This document shows positions 18,662 through 29,266 of a stretch of DNA of 53,178 bases, piece by piece. Source of the DNA: Hyphomicrobiales bacterium (GTDB lineage: Bacteria; Pseudomonadota; Alphaproteobacteria; Rhizobiales; Beijerinckiaceae); contig JAIXTM010000019.1 of assembly GCA_027483945.1 (NCBI GenBank), positions 1-53,178 of the forward strand, given 5' to 3'. Made by a program: the position numbers and the translations under genes. The notes under the pieces are model-generated. The model did not search any database. It worked only from the letters and a program-made list of their open reading frames with translations, and was not told where the DNA came from. The number at the start of each line of letters is the position of its first letter. Within the stretch, counting starts at the first letter, position 1.

Positions 18662-19774
18662 ATGGCCGGGCCGCTGACGGGGATCCGTATCGTCGAGATG
18701 GATGGGCTCGGACCCGTGCCGTTCGCGGCGCTGTTCCTCGCCGATCTCGGGGCCGATATCGTGCGCATCGCCCGGCGGGCCGAGCGCGGCGGCGACGTCA
18801 TCGGCGACGCGGGCGGCACGCTTATGAATCGTGGCCGACCGGTCGTCACGCTCGACCTGCGCCGGGAGGAGGACCGCGAGGCCGCCCTCGCCCTCATCGC
18901 CCGCGCCGACGCGCTGATTGAGGGCTTCCGGCCCGGGGTCATGGAGCGGCTTGGCCTCTCGCCGGAAACCTGCCTCACCCGCAATCCCCGCCTCGTCTAC
19001 GGGCGCATGACCGGCTGGGGCCAGGACGGACCACTCAGTGCCCGCGCAGGACACGACATCACCTATCTCGCGCTCACCGGGGCGCTGGGCGCCATGGGCG
19101 ACCGGGACCGCCCGCCGACGCCGCCGCTCAACCTCGTGGCCGATTTCGGCGGTGGCGCCATGCTCCTCGTTGCCGGCCTGCTCGCCGCGCTGCTGGAAGC
19201 CGCCCGCTCCGGACGCGGCCAGGTCATCGATGCGGCCATGACCGACGGCGCGGCCCTGCTGATGGGCATGGCCTACGCCTTCCGCAATGCCGGGCGCTGG
19301 TCCGACGCGCGAGGCGACAACCTGCTCGACGGCGGCGCGCCATACTACGCGTGCTATGCCTGTGCCGACGGGCGCCACGTGGCGGTCGGGGCGCTGGAGC
19401 CGCAATTCTTCGCGCAGCTTGTCGCGGGCCTCGGGCTCGATCCGGCGGACTTCGACCAGGCCGGTCGCGCCTCGTGGCCCGCCATGCGGGAGGCCTTCGC
19501 CCGCGCCTTCGCTGCCCGTCCGCGGGACGAATGGATCGCGATCTTTCAGGGCACGGATGCCTGCGTCGCGCCGGTCCTCGCCATGGAGGAGGCCCCGCGC
19601 CATCCGCACAACGCGGCGCGCGGCACGTTCCTGCCAACGTCCGAGGGCCCGGTGCCGGCCCCCGCCCCGCGCTTCTCGCGCACGCCCGCCGCTCGCGGCG
19701 CCGCGCCGGAGGTCATCGACGCCGCCACCGCCTTGTCCCGATGGTCGATGCGGCACGACGCGACCAAAGCGTGA
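18662..19774 (+). CDS. CaiB/BaiF family protein, alpha-methylacyl-CoA racemase type
   Basis: 370-residue family III CoA-transferase fold. LTGIRIVEMDGLGPVPFAA opens the Rossmann part, GMTGWGQDGP-like (YGRMTGWGQDGP) follows, and His131 (AGHDITY) plus Asp161 (VADFGGGA) match the acid-base pair of mycobacterial alpha-methylacyl-CoA racemase, which favours racemase over CoA transferase. It would make the 2S isomer usable by the acyl-CoA dehydrogenase encoded immediately upstream. GAGG six bases before ATG supports the start. Confidence 0.88.
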   Translation: MAGPLTGIRIVEMDGLGPVPFAALFLADLGADIVRIARRAERGGDVIGDAGGTLMNRGRPVVTLDLRREEDREAALALIARADALIEGFRPGVMERLGLSPETCLTRNPRLVYGRMTGWGQDGPLSARAGHDITYLALTGALGAMGDRDRPPTPPLNLVADFGGGAMLLVAGLLAALLEAARSGRGQVIDAAMTDGAALLMGMAYAFRNAGRWSDARGDNLLDGGAPYYACYACADGRHVAVGALEPQFFAQLVAGLGLDPADFDQAGRASWPAMREAFARAFAARPRDEWIAIFQGTDACVAPVLAMEEAPRHPHNAARGTFLPTSEGPVPAPAPRFSRTPAARGAAPEVIDAATALSRWSMRHDATKA

Positions 19775-19889
19775 GGCGCCGCGCGCCCCGCTCCCCTTCC
19801 GCCCGCGCCGCGATCAAGCTATAGCCGCGCGGACCCCATAAAGCGCGGCTCCGCCCGCCGCTGCTCCCGCCTCAGGAGGACTTCCCCCC

Positions 19890-21104
19890 ATGCAGAAGAT
19901 CAAGGTCGCCAACCCGGTCGTCGAGCTCGACGGCGACGAGATGACCCGCATCATCTGGGCCTTCATCAAGGACAAGCTGATCCACCCCTATCTGGATGTG
20001 GACCTGCACTATTACGACCTGGGGATCGAGCATCGCGACGCCACCAACGACAAGGTGACGGTGGACGCGGCCGAGGCGATCAAGAAGCACGGCGTCGGCG
20101 TCAAGTGCGCCACGATCACGCCGGACGAGGCGCGCGTCGAGGAGTTCAAGCTCAAGGAGATGTGGAAGAGCCCGAACGGGACGATCCGCAACATCCTGGG
20201 CGGCGTGATCTTCCGCGAGCCGATCATCTGCCGGAACGTCCCGCGCCTGGTGCCGGGCTGGACCCAGCCGATCATCGTGGGCCGTCACGCCTTCGGCGAC
20301 CAGTACCGCGCGACCGACTTCAAGGTCCCCGGCAAGGGCCGCATGACCATCAAGTTCGAGGGCGAGGACGGCACGGTCATCGAGAAGGAGGTCTTCAAGT
20401 TCCCGGGCGCCGGCGTCGCCCTCTCGATGTACAATCTGGACGAGTCGATCCGCGACTTCGCGCGCGCCTCGTTCAATTACGGCCTGTCGCGCAAGTTCCC
20501 GGTCTATCTCTCGACCAAGAACACGATCCTCAAGGCCTATGACGGGCGCTTCAAGGACATCTTCCAGGAGGTGTTCGACGCCGAGTTCGCCAGCCAGTTC
20601 AAGGCGCTCGGCCTCACCTACGAGCACCGGCTCATCGACGACATGGTGGCCTCGGCCCTCAAGTGGTCCGGCGGCTATGTCTGGGCCTGCAAGAACTACG
20701 ACGGCGACGTGCAGTCCGACATCGTCGCCCAGGGCTTCGGCTCGCTCGGCCTCATGACCTCGGTGCTGATGACGCCGGACGGCAAGATCGTGGAATCGGA
20801 AGCCGCCCACGGCACGGTGACCCGCCATTACCGCGAGCATCAGAAGGGCAAGGAGACCTCCACTAACTCCATCGCCTCGATCTATGCCTGGACCGGCGGC
20901 CTCAAGCACCGCGCCAAGCTGGACGACAATGCCGAGCTCGCCCGCTTTGCGGAGACGCTGGAGCGGGTCTGCGTGGAGACGGTCGAGGCCGGCTACATGA
21001 CCAAGGACCTCGCGCTCCTGGTCGGCGCCGACCAGAAGTGGCTCTCCACCACCGGCTTCCTCGACAAGATCGACGAGAACCTGAAGAAGGCCATGGCGGC
21101 CTGA
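19890..21104 (+). CDS. icd: NADP-dependent isocitrate dehydrogenase
   Basis: TCA-cycle enzyme converting isocitrate to 2-oxoglutarate with NADPH formation. At 404 residues it belongs to the eukaryote-like homodimeric subfamily used by alphaproteobacteria: [26 protein letters not shown] (substrate-binding Ser/Asn), and the active-site region [28 protein letters not shown] split across metal and substrate ligands, then [12 protein letters not shown] for NADP. A strong AGGAGG stands about ten bases before the ATG. Single-gene unit closed by a terminator. Confidence 0.97.
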   Translation: MQKIKVANPVVELDGDEMTRIIWAFIKDKLIHPYLDVDLHYYDLGIEHRDATNDKVTVDAAEAIKKHGVGVKCATITPDEARVEEFKLKEMWKSPNGTIRNILGGVIFREPIICRNVPRLVPGWTQPIIVGRHAFGDQYRATDFKVPGKGRMTIKFEGEDGTVIEKEVFKFPGAGVALSMYNLDESIRDFARASFNYGLSRKFPVYLSTKNTILKAYDGRFKDIFQEVFDAEFASQFKALGLTYEHRLIDDMVASALKWSGGYVWACKNYDGDVQSDIVAQGFGSLGLMTSVLMTPDGKIVESEAAHGTVTRHYREHQKGKETSTNSIASIYAWTGGLKHRAKLDDNAELARFAETLERVCVETVEAGYMTKDLALLVGADQKWLSTTGFLDKIDENLKKAMAA

Positions 21105-21127
21105 GAGCCGTCGCCATCACGGACCGG

Positions 21128-21157
21128 ACGGGCGCCCTCGCGGCGCCCGTTTCCGTT
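21128..21157 (+). terminator. Rho-independent terminator of icd
   Basis: ACGGGCGCC (21128-21136) pairs with GGCGCCCGT (21142-21150) over a five-base loop and is followed by TTCCGTTT. It lies 24 bases after the icd stop. Confidence 0.8.
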
Positions 21158-21227
21158 TGGGGCGTCTTCCCGCCAGAGCCGATTCCCGGCTGCCCGGCGG
21201 CGCGCAGCGCCGGATCGACACCTGCCC

Positions 21228-23207
21228 CTATTCCACCATCAGCCGCCGCCGCGCGACGACCACGTCGCCCGTCAGCGGCGCCTGGCTGACATAGCGGATC
21301 TCGTAGGCGCCGGGCTGGTCCGGCACCTTGAGATCGGCGGCGGGGCTTTCGGTGAAGGTGAAATAGTCCGTATAGGCGCCGGGCTCCGCCGAAGGCTCCA
21401 CGATGGTGACGAAGTCGCCGGCGCCGCCGGGCCCTGTCGCTTCCACCCGGATCGTCTCGCCCTTCGCGGCGCGGTCCGGAGCCCTGAGGCCCGCCGCGGC
21501 CGGCGTCACCGTGAGCGGCCGACGCGCGATGATCGTGTGACCTTCCGAACCCTCCAGGACGTAGCGCAGCTCGTAGGTGCCGGGTTCGCCCGGCACATGC
21601 AGCACGATCCGCTCGTCGGAGGCATTGGCCCAGGCGCCGTTGATGTAATCGCCGGGTCGGTCCGCCGGCTTCACGATGCCGACGAAGGTCCCGCCATTGG
21701 ACGGTCCGCGATGGGTCACCGTCAGCATCGAGCCCGCCATGGCCGTTCCGGAGGCTTCCAGCACCGCCTGCGCGGCGACGATCCGGATCGGCTTCAGCGC
21801 CAGCACGCGCGGGTCGAGCCCGGACACGTAGCGGATTTCGTATGCGCCCGGCGCCGCCGGCATGCGCAGCGTCACGGTCCGAGCGGCGCCCAAAGCGGTC
21901 CAGCCCGTCCCGTAATCGCCCGGCAGCGCGGACGGCTCGGCGACGCCGATCCAGTCCTCCTCGGCGCCGGGGCCGGTCCAGCCGATGGTGATCTCGCTCG
22001 CGGCGATGGCCTCCGCCGGCACGTCCAGCGTCGCGGAGGGCGCGACGACCTCCACCGGAACGCGTGCCAGCGCCTGCCCGCCGCCCGGGGGATGGATGTA
22101 GCGAAGCTCGTAGCGGCCCGGCTCGCCGGGAACGCGCAGCCGCGCGGGGCTTCCGTCGCCGGCATAGGCGTATTGGCGTTCCTCCCCCGCCGAGCCGTCG
22201 GGCTTCACGAAGGCGATGTAATCGCCCTCCGCCTTTGGCCCGGTCCAGGTGACGTCGACGCGGCCCGTCGCCACCAACGGCCCCGGCGGCGGCACGATGG
22301 TCGCCTTCGGAACGGTCGAGACGAGCGGCACGACGATCTCGGCCGTCGCGGCGGCGACCTGCGCGTTCACCGCGCCGGAGCGTCCGGCCGTGCCGGCGAG
22401 AACGCGGTAGCCCCCCGGCGCCAGCGTCACCGGGCCGGAAACGCCTTCCGCCACCACCGCGCCGTCGTCGCCGCGCCGGATGGAGAAGACGGCGTCGGCC
22501 ACCGGTCGCCCGCCATCGGTCGCCCGAAGAGCAATGGTCCGGCGCGCCGCCACGGGCTGCGGCGGCGCCTGCACCGTCCGGTTCAGCGCCGAGGCGAGTT
22601 CCCGCGCATTGTCGGCGGGCACGAAAGTGCCGCCGGTGCGCTCCGCGATGCAGGCGATGCGCGCCCTGTCGGCGCGGTTGGGGATGTCGAAGCCGACCAC
22701 ATGGACGGCCAGGTTCGCGTTGCGGCTCTTGAGGGCCGCGGCTGCGGCGCAGGGATCGGCGCCGCAGGTCTCGATCCCGTCGGTGACGAGCACGATCGTG
22801 CCGCCGCGCGCCGGGTCGATCTGCCGGGCCGCCTCCTCCAGCGACGCCGTGATCGGGGTCTTGCCTTTGGGACTCAGCCGGTTGGCGGCAGCGATGGCGC
22901 GCGCCCGGTCGAGCGGCGACAGAGGCAGCACCGTCTCGATGTCGCGGCAATCTGCTGCCTGCCGGTGGCCATAGGCGACGATTCCGAGCCGCGTCGCGGG
23001 ATTGAGCCCGCCGATGAGGTCGCGCACCGCCTCGCGCGCGGCCTCCACCTTCGGCTTGCCGATGACCCGGCCCCACATGGAGCCCGACGCATCCAGGATC
23101 AGGATCGTGTCACGGGGTGCCTGCGCCACAGCGGAGGTGAGGCTCGCCGCCAGGATCGCGACCGCCCCACCTAATGCCGCGACGGCGCCGCGCTTCCGAT
23201 GCCCCAT
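21228..23207 (-). CDS. Secreted VWA-domain protein with four tandem beta-repeats
   Basis: 659-residue exported protein: signal peptide to about residue 30, VWA domain (about 32-205) with a complete MIDAS site (D39-S41-S43 in LDASGSMW, KTPITAS threonine, VTDGIE aspartate), a short beta domain like a carboxypeptidase regulatory fold (about 215-300), and then four repeats of about 90 residues. Each repeat ends in PG-x-YE[LI]RY followed by a final strand. VWA with MIDAS normally binds a protein partner through a divalent cation. It has the look of an envelope adhesion or scaffold protein; the actual partner is unknown. Upstream alaS is on the same strand, 65 bases away. Confidence 0.82.
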   Translation of the reverse strand: MGHRKRGAVAALGGAVAILAASLTSAVAQAPRDTILILDASGSMWGRVIGKPKVEAAREAVRDLIGGLNPATRLGIVAYGHRQAADCRDIETVLPLSPLDRARAIAAANRLSPKGKTPITASLEEAARQIDPARGGTIVLVTDGIETCGADPCAAAAALKSRNANLAVHVVGFDIPNRADRARIACIAERTGGTFVPADNARELASALNRTVQAPPQPVAARRTIALRATDGGRPVADAVFSIRRGDDGAVVAEGVSGPVTLAPGGYRVLAGTAGRSGAVNAQVAAATAEIVVPLVSTVPKATIVPPPGPLVATGRVDVTWTGPKAEGDYIAFVKPDGSAGEERQYAYAGDGSPARLRVPGEPGRYELRYIHPPGGGQALARVPVEVVAPSATLDVPAEAIAASEITIGWTGPGAEEDWIGVAEPSALPGDYGTGWTALGAARTVTLRMPAAPGAYEIRYVSGLDPRVLALKPIRIVAAQAVLEASGTAMAGSMLTVTHRGPSNGGTFVGIVKPADRPGDYINGAWANASDERIVLHVPGEPGTYELRYVLEGSEGHTIIARRPLTVTPAAAGLRAPDRAAKGETIRVEATGPGGAGDFVTIVEPSAEPGAYTDYFTFTESPAADLKVPDQPGAYEIRYVSQAPLTGDVVVARRRLMVE

Positions 23208-23272
23208 GAGCCCAAGCCCTCCCCGATTCCAGCTTCTGCGAGGATCGGGCAGAGCGCGGCGGACCGCAATGG

Positions 23273-25936
23273 CTACGAGGCTGCGATGGCCGCCTCGATG
23301 GCCGCGAGCGCCGCATCGGCCTGCGAGCCGTCCGGGCCGCCGGCCTGCGCCATGTCGCGCCGCCCGCCGCCGCCTTTGCCGCCGAGCTTCTCGGCCCCGG
23401 CGCGCACCAGCGCGACCGCGTCGAGCCGGGCGGTCAGGTCCTCGGTGACGCCGACGACGATGCCGGCCTTGCCGTCCGGCGAGACGCCGACGATGGCGAC
23501 GACGCCAGACCCGACCTTGCCCTTGCCGTCGTCGGCGAGGCTCTTGAGGTCCTTCATCTCGATGCCGTCCATGGCCCGGGCGAAGAGCTTGATGCCGTTG
23601 ATGTCCCGCACCGGCTGCTCGCCGCCGCCACCGCCGCCACCCATGGCGAGCTTGCGGCGCGCGTCGGAGAGATCCTTCTCCAGCTTGCGGCGTTCCTCGA
23701 TGAGCGCGGCGAGGCGGTCGGCCGCTTCGGCCGGCGGCACCTTGAGCAGGGCCGCGAGGTCCTTCAGACGGCGGCTCTCCTCGGCGAGATGCCGGCGCGC
23801 GGCCTCCCCCGTCATCGCTTCCAGGCGTCGCACGCCCGCGGCCACCGCGCCCTCGGCGACGATGGTGACGAGGCCGATATCGCCGGTGCGGTTCACATGC
23901 GTGCCGCCGCAAAGCTCGACGGAGAACGTCTTGCCCGCCGCCTCGCCCTCCAGGTTCGTGCCCATGGAGACGACGCGAACCTCGTCGCCGTATTTCTCGC
24001 CGAACAGGGCGCGCGCGCCGGACTTGATGGCGTCATCGACGCCCATCAGCTTCGTGACGACCGGCTCGTTCTGCGTGACGACGCGGTTGGCGATGGCCTC
24101 GATCGTCTCCAGTTCCGCCGGGCCGATGGGCTTGGGGTGGCTGAAGTCGAAGCGCAGGCGCTCCGGCGCGACGAGCGAGCCCTTCTGAGCGACATGGTCG
24201 CCGAGCACCTGCCGCAGCGCCTCGTGCAGGAGATGCGTCGCCGAATGGTTGGCGCGGATGGCGCCGCGGCGGCCGTGATCGACCGCAAGCTCCAGCGCGG
24301 CGCCGACCTGCAGCGTGCCTTCCTCCACCGTGACGCTGTGGACGAAGAGGTCGCCGAGCTTCTTGGCCGTGCCGGTGACGCGGACCTTGAGCCCTGCGCC
24401 GGTCATGACGCCCTCGTCGCCCACCTGGCCGCCCGATTCGCCGTAGAAGGGCGTCTGGTTGAGCACTGCGAGGCCGCTCTCGCCGGCCTTGATCGCCTTC
24501 ACTTCGGCCCCGCCCGCGACAAGGGCGGTGACGACGCCCTCGGCGGTCTCGGTGTCGTAGCCGAGGAATTCGGTAGCCCCGACGCGCTCGCGGATGCCGA
24601 ACCAGACCGTCTCCGTCGCGGCCTCGCCCGAGCCCGCCCAGGCAGCCCGCGCCTTCTCGCGCTGGCGTTCCATCGCCGCGTTGAACGCGTCCGTGTCGAC
24701 GCCGATGCCGCGGGCGCGCAGCGCGTCCTGCGTCAGGTCCAGCGGGAAGCCGTAGGTGTCGTAAAGCGTGAAGGCGACCTCGCCGGAGAGCTTCCCGCCC
24801 TCGTTGAGGCCCCGGCTCTCCTCGTCGAGGATGGAGAGCCCCCGCGCCAGCGTGGTGCGGAAGCGCGTCTCCTCCAGCTTCAGCGTCTCGGTGATGAGAG
24901 GCTCGGCCCGGATCAGCTCCGGATAGGCCTGCCCCATCTCGCGCACCAAAGCCGGCACAAGCTTGAACATGACCGGATCGCGCGCGCCAAGGAGCTGAGC
25001 GTGGCGCATGGCGCGGCGCATGATCCGGCGAAGCACGTAGCCGCGGCCCTCGTTGGACGGCAGCACGCCGTCCGCCACAAGGAAGGACGAGGCGCGCAGA
25101 TGATCAGCAATCACGCGGTGGCTCGCCTTCTGCGGTCCGTCGGGATCGACACCCGTCGCCTGCGCCACCGCCATGATGAGCGCGCGCATCAGGTCGGTGG
25201 CGTAATTGTCGTGCGTCCCCTGCAGCACCGCGGAGACGCGCTCCAGCCCCATGCCCGTATCGATGGATGGCTTGGGCAGGCCGACCCGCTCGCCGGGGGC
25301 GAGCTGTTCGAACTGCATGAAGACAAGGTTCCAGATCTCGATGAACCGGTCGCCGTCCTGGTCGGCCGAACCGGGCGGGCCGCCCCAGATCTTGTCGCCG
25401 TGATCGTAGAAGATTTCCGAGCACGGGCCGCACGGCCCGGTATCGCCCATCGCCCAGAAATTGTCCGAGGTCGGGATGCGGATGATGCGGTCGTCGGAGA
25501 AGCCGGCGATCTTCTTCCACAGGTCGAAGGCCTGATCGTCGTCGTGATAGACGGTGACCAGCAGCTTGTCCTTGGGCAGTCCGAATTCCTTCGTGATCAA
25601 GTTCCAAGCCAGTTCGATGGCGAGGTCCTTGAAATAATCGCCGAAGGAGAAATTCCCAAGCATTTCGAAGAACGTGTGGTGCCGAGCGGTGTAGCCGACA
25701 TTGTCGAGGTCGTTGTGCTTGCCGCCGGCGCGTACGCATTTCTGCGAGGTGACGGCGCGGCTGTAGGGGCGCTTCTCGACGCCCGTGAAGACGTTCTTGA
25801 ACTGCACCATGCCGGCATTGGTGAACATCAGCGTCGGGTCGTTGCGCGGAACGAGCGGGCTCGACGCAACGACCTCGTGGCCGTGCTTGCCGAAATAGTT
25901 CAGGAACGTGGACCGGATCTCGTTGACGCCGCTCAT
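23273..25936 (-). CDS. alaS: Alanyl-tRNA synthetase
   Basis: Class II synthetase of 887 residues that charges tRNA-Ala and edits mischarged Ser/Gly. The catalytic domain begins [18 protein letters not shown] and contains the motif 2 region around [13 protein letters not shown]. The editing-domain zinc ligands are seen in [12 protein letters not shown] and [10 protein letters not shown]. The C-terminal oligomerisation domain (FLVADG..., [10 protein letters not shown] linker, RRDMAQAGG) is complete. ATG 25936 gives the normal length; an in-frame extension to 26158 is arginine-rich and rejected. Confidence 0.98.
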   Translation of the reverse strand: MSGVNEIRSTFLNYFGKHGHEVVASSPLVPRNDPTLMFTNAGMVQFKNVFTGVEKRPYSRAVTSQKCVRAGGKHNDLDNVGYTARHHTFFEMLGNFSFGDYFKDLAIELAWNLITKEFGLPKDKLLVTVYHDDDQAFDLWKKIAGFSDDRIIRIPTSDNFWAMGDTGPCGPCSEIFYDHGDKIWGGPPGSADQDGDRFIEIWNLVFMQFEQLAPGERVGLPKPSIDTGMGLERVSAVLQGTHDNYATDLMRALIMAVAQATGVDPDGPQKASHRVIADHLRASSFLVADGVLPSNEGRGYVLRRIMRRAMRHAQLLGARDPVMFKLVPALVREMGQAYPELIRAEPLITETLKLEETRFRTTLARGLSILDEESRGLNEGGKLSGEVAFTLYDTYGFPLDLTQDALRARGIGVDTDAFNAAMERQREKARAAWAGSGEAATETVWFGIRERVGATEFLGYDTETAEGVVTALVAGGAEVKAIKAGESGLAVLNQTPFYGESGGQVGDEGVMTGAGLKVRVTGTAKKLGDLFVHSVTVEEGTLQVGAALELAVDHGRRGAIRANHSATHLLHEALRQVLGDHVAQKGSLVAPERLRFDFSHPKPIGPAELETIEAIANRVVTQNEPVVTKLMGVDDAIKSGARALFGEKYGDEVRVVSMGTNLEGEAAGKTFSVELCGGTHVNRTGDIGLVTIVAEGAVAAGVRRLEAMTGEAARRHLAEESRRLKDLAALLKVPPAEAADRLAALIEERRKLEKDLSDARRKLAMGGGGGGGEQPVRDINGIKLFARAMDGIEMKDLKSLADDGKGKVGSGVVAIVGVSPDGKAGIVVGVTEDLTARLDAVALVRAGAEKLGGKGGGGRRDMAQAGGPDGSQADAALAAIEAAIAAS

Positions 25937-26116
25937 CGGGCCTTGTCTTCGCTGCTGCGCCGGGCCGACCCTGTAAGTCAGCACGGCATGGTGTCGGAAA
26001 TGTCGTTTCGGGCCGTTTCTTACGGAGCGCGGGCTGCGATGTCGAGTGAGACGCACGTGGCGCCGCGCCGCTCCGCCGCCTCGCTCCCGTGCACGACCGG
26101 CCGGCCGCCGCAACGG

Positions 26117-26147
26117 AAAAGAGCGGCCCGCCCGGGGCCGCCCTCTC
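26117..26147 (-). terminator. Terminator downstream of recA
   Basis: On the minus strand GCGGCCC pairs with GGGCCGC around CGGGC, followed by TCTTTTCC. It lies about 35 bases beyond the recA stop and separates recA from alaS. Confidence 0.7.
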
Positions 26148-26179
26148 CTGTCATACATTCAGTCTGCCGCGTGGCAGGC

Positions 26180-27262
26180 TCAGGCCTCGCCTTCGTCCAG
26201 GTCCTCGGCGGTCGGGTCCACCTGATCGAGGATCCGCTCGGCGAGAAGGCCGGCATTCTGGCGGATCGCCTGCTCGATCTTCGCGGCGACGTCCGGGTTC
26301 TCACGCAGGAAGGACTTCGCGTTCTCGCGGCCCTGGCCGAGGCGCTGGCTGTCGAAGGAGAACCAGGCACCGGACTTCTCCACGATGCCGCCCTTGACGC
26401 CAAGATCGATCAGCTCGCCCGCCTTGGACACGCCCTCGCCATACATGATGTCGAACTCGACCTGCTTGAAGGGCGGGGCGACCTTGTTCTTCACCACCTT
26501 GACGCGCGTCGTGTTGCCGACCACGTCCTCGCGCTCCTTGATCGCGCCGACGCGGCGGATGTCGAGGCGCACCGAGGCGTAGAACTTCAGGGCGTTGCCG
26601 CCCGTCGTCGTCTCCGGCGAACCGTACATGACGCCGATCTTCATCCGGATCTGGTTGATGAAGATGACCATCGTGTTGGAGCGCGAGATCGAGGCGGTCA
26701 GCTTGCGCAAGGCCTGGCTCATCAGACGGGCCTGCAGGCCCGGCTGCACCTCGCCCATCTCGCCCTCGATCTCCGAGCGCGGCACGAGGGCGGCGACCGA
26801 GTCCACCACGAGCACGTCGATCGCACCGGAGCGGACCAGCGTGTCGGTGATCTCCAGCGCCTGCTCGCCGGTGTCGGGCTGGGAAATGAGCAGGTCGTCC
26901 AGCTTCACGCCCAGCTTGCGGGCATAGACCGGATCGAGCGCATGCTCGGCGTCCACGAAGGCGCACACGCCCCCGCGCTTCTGCGCTTCGGCGATTGTGT
27001 GGAGCGCCAGCGTCGTCTTGCCCGAGGATTCCGGCCCATAGATCTCCACGATGCGCCCGCGCGGCAGGCCACCGACGCCCAGCGCGATGTCGAGGCCAAG
27101 CGAGCCCGTCGAGATCGTCTCGATCTCCACCGGCTTGTCGTTCGCGCCGAGACGCATGATCGAGCCCTTGCCGAACGCGCGCTCGATCTGGGACAGCGCC
27201 GCATCCAGCGCCTTGGCCTTATCCATGGAACCTTCCACCAACCGCAAAGCCGCCTGGGACAT
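26180..27262 (-). CDS. recA: Recombinase RecA
   Basis: ATP-dependent strand-exchange protein and SOS coprotease, 360 residues. Walker A GPESSGKT, Walker B region [15 protein letters not shown], loop L1 near MSQALRKLT and loop L2 around [17 protein letters not shown] are intact. The acidic tail ([12 protein letters not shown]) is typical. AAGGA nine bases before ATG 27262 supports the start. An SOS operator lies 84 bases upstream. The divergent kelch gene begins at 27466. Confidence 0.99.
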   Translation of the reverse strand: MSQAALRLVEGSMDKAKALDAALSQIERAFGKGSIMRLGANDKPVEIETISTGSLGLDIALGVGGLPRGRIVEIYGPESSGKTTLALHTIAEAQKRGGVCAFVDAEHALDPVYARKLGVKLDDLLISQPDTGEQALEITDTLVRSGAIDVLVVDSVAALVPRSEIEGEMGEVQPGLQARLMSQALRKLTASISRSNTMVIFINQIRMKIGVMYGSPETTTGGNALKFYASVRLDIRRVGAIKEREDVVGNTTRVKVVKNKVAPPFKQVEFDIMYGEGVSKAGELIDLGVKGGIVEKSGAWFSFDSQRLGQGRENAKSFLRENPDVAAKIEQAIRQNAGLLAERILDQVDPTAEDLDEGEA

Positions 27263-27345
27263 GGCGTTCGTCCTTATGCACGGGGTTCAATTGAGTCTGC
27301 AACGATGCTGTGAGAGGAATGTACCCTCTTTGTTCTCACACGCAA

Positions 27346-27360
27346 GTTCTTTTTTTGTTC
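27346..27360 (-). promoter_or_regulatory. LexA operator (alphaproteobacterial SOS box) of recA
   Basis: On the minus strand the site reads GAAC-AAAAAAA-GAAC (plus strand GTTC-N7-GTTC), the direct-repeat LexA box known for alphaproteobacteria. A third GTTC at 27332-27335 lies ten bases from the first. Position, 84 bases before the recA start, fits repression of recA. It could also touch the divergent kelch gene. Confidence 0.85.
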
Positions 27361-27465
27361 TCATCGTCCACAACTGGATAGGGGCCGGCTCATCCCGACC
27401 CTGGTGGCGCGCGCGTTTTGCGCTAGCCTGACTTCCGCAGCCGACAACGCCACGGGAGGGCGACC

Positions 27466-28596
27466 ATGGACCCGACGAGAATGCCCCGCCGCGCTTTCCT
27501 CGCTGGAGCCGCCGCTGCCGTCGCAGGGCCGGTCGTCGCCCAACATGCGGGTCACGCGCCGCTGAAGCCGGCGACGCCCTCGCCGGACGCTTATCACCGC
27601 CTCCAGGGCGGCGTGCCTCATCACCTCTCGCCCGAGCAGGAGGCGCAGCGCTTCGTCGACAGCCCGGCGCCGAAGGGCGAGGCCGGCCGCTGGATCGCCC
27701 GCGCCGCCATGCCCTTGCCCCGCAGCGAAATGGCCTGGGCGGCGGAACTGAACGGGCGCATGCACGTCGTCGGCGGTTATGGCGAGGGCCGGGTGGACCG
27801 GCCCTATCATCATGTCTACGACCCTGCTGGCGACCGCTGGTTCGACGCCGCGGCCCTGCCGCGCGGGGCCAACCACGTGGCGGTCGCCAGCCTCGGCGGG
27901 CGGCTCTATGCCATGGGCGGCTTCATCGAGCAGAACCGCAATTCCGATACCAAGGCCTATGTATGGGACCCGGGCACCGACCGGTGGGAGGCGATCGCGC
28001 CCCTGCCCCGCTCCCGCGGCGCGGCGGCGGCGGTGGCGCTCGACGGGCGCATCCATCTCATCGGTGGCGCCTCCGAACCGGTGCGCGAGCGCGCCAGCGT
28101 CGGCTGGCACGAGGTTTACGATCCCAAGGCCGATCGCTGGGATATGCTGAAGGCCCTGCCCGGCGCCCGCGATCATGTGGGCTGTGTCGCCCATGGCGGC
28201 GTCATCCATGTCGTCGGCGGCCGGTTCAACACGTTCGAATACAATACCGGCCTGCACCACGTTTACGTAGCGGCCCGCGACACCTGGGAGGAGCGAGCGC
28301 CGCTCCCGACGCCGCGTTCCGGGCACGGGCTCGTCGTCTATCGCGGGCGCCTCTTCGCCATGGGCGGGGAAGGCGGTTTCCTGGAACGCGGCGTGCCTCG
28401 CCAGGCCAAGGTCTTCGGCCAGATGGAAAGCTACGATCCCGCGGCCGACACGTGGGCCAGCCATGCCCCGATGCCGACCCCGCGCCATGCCGTCGCCGCC
28501 GTCCTCCTCGGCGACTGGGTCCACGTCGCCGGCGGCGGCGTCGTCCTCGGCGGCTCGGTTCAGTCCGCGGTGCACGAGGCGTTCACGCTGGGATAG
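27466..28596 (+). CDS. Exported kelch-repeat protein
   Basis: 376 residues. The N-terminus has an arginine pair followed by a hydrophobic core (PRRAFLAGAAAAVAGPVVA), a Tat-like signal. From about residue 75 there are five to six kelch blades with the pattern G-R-[ML]-[HY]-[VA]-[VM]-G-G followed by a YDP-x-x-[DR]-R-W strand, enough for a six-bladed beta-propeller. No catalytic motif was recognised; sugar-binding or isomerase-like (NanM-type) roles are possible but unsupported. GGGAGG precedes ATG 27466. Confidence 0.85.
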   Translation: MDPTRMPRRAFLAGAAAAVAGPVVAQHAGHAPLKPATPSPDAYHRLQGGVPHHLSPEQEAQRFVDSPAPKGEAGRWIARAAMPLPRSEMAWAAELNGRMHVVGGYGEGRVDRPYHHVYDPAGDRWFDAAALPRGANHVAVASLGGRLYAMGGFIEQNRNSDTKAYVWDPGTDRWEAIAPLPRSRGAAAAVALDGRIHLIGGASEPVRERASVGWHEVYDPKADRWDMLKALPGARDHVGCVAHGGVIHVVGGRFNTFEYNTGLHHVYVAARDTWEERAPLPTPRSGHGLVVYRGRLFAMGGEGGFLERGVPRQAKVFGQMESYDPAADTWASHAPMPTPRHAVAAVLLGDWVHVAGGGVVLGGSVQSAVHEAFTLG

Positions 28597-28647
28597 CGAG
28601 CGGGCCTCCCTCGCCGGTCATCGTGCGCAATGTCCACCAACCTCCAT

Positions 28648-28773
28648 TGTCATCCCCGGCGGCGCGGAGCGCTGTGAAGAGGACCTGAGGAAAAGGCCGG
28701 GCGTGGAGCGCGGCGGCTGTGCTGGTCTGCTCCCCTTCCCTGCGCCGCTGTCGCGGCTCGGGCCGGAGATGAC
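28648..28773. repeat. Palindromic interspersed repeat, copy B
   Basis: A 126-base element related to copy A at 5171-5292. It starts TGTCATCCCCGGC (28648-28660) and ends GCCGGAGATGAC (28762-28773), a near-perfect inverted repeat with one mismatch. The internal AAGAGGA and AAAAGGCCGGGCGT blocks match copy A. It sits between the convergent kelch and small secreted-protein genes. Confidence 0.75.
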
Positions 28774-28805
28774 GACGCAGGGACCGCGTCTCCCGCGCCG
28801 CGCCT

Positions 28806-29195
28806 CTATTCCGGGGCGCGGGAGACACCGTCCTTGATGAAGACCCGGAACGGGGTCGTGCCCGAGGCCGATCCGTCGAGGGCCCGCCAGCGGCCATTGG
28901 TGCACAGGACGCCGCCCTGCATCGGCACCGCGTCGAACTCCACCGCGTTGCGGTAGACGGTGCCGTTCGGCTCCGTCGCGGTGAAATCCGTGCGGCAGAA
29001 CGGGTCTGCGACCACGGGATTGTAGCCGCGGATGACGATGCCGCCGCCACCCGTCGACGGGAACTCGGACCGCAACGGCGGCCAGGTCGCGTAGTTCTCT
29101 TCGGCTTGCGCCGGCGCCTGGGCCTGCGCGGGACCGGCGAAGAGCAGGACGAGACCGAGAAGACCTGACGGACGGAAAGCCGGACTACGCACCAT
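28806..29195 (-). CDS. Small secreted protein of unknown function
   Basis: 129 residues. A signal peptide (hydrophobic GLLGLVLLFAG, cleavage near AQA) is followed by a compact domain with two cysteines (DPFCRTDFTAT and GGVLCTNGRW) that could form a disulfide. The pattern ends in FRVFIKDGV. I do not recognise a family. AGGGGAG lies five bases before ATG 29195. It follows cckA by 71 bases on the same strand and could be the last gene of that transcript. Confidence 0.65.
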   Translation of the reverse strand: MVRSPAFRPSGLLGLVLLFAGPAQAQAPAQAEENYATWPPLRSEFPSTGGGGIVIRGYNPVVADPFCRTDFTATEPNGTVYRNAVEFDAVPMQGGVLCTNGRWRALDGSASGTTPFRVFIKDGVSRAPE

Positions 29196-29266
29196 GGCAA
29201 CGCTCCCCTTCGATGGCACGAGAGGGATAGCGCCGGACCGCGCCAACGGATGCAGGAGAAGGGGAG

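Noticed and set aside
25937-26158. Upstream extension of alaS
   Set aside because: The extension is Arg/His-rich without family similarity; the ATG at 25936 gives the standard N-terminus and length.
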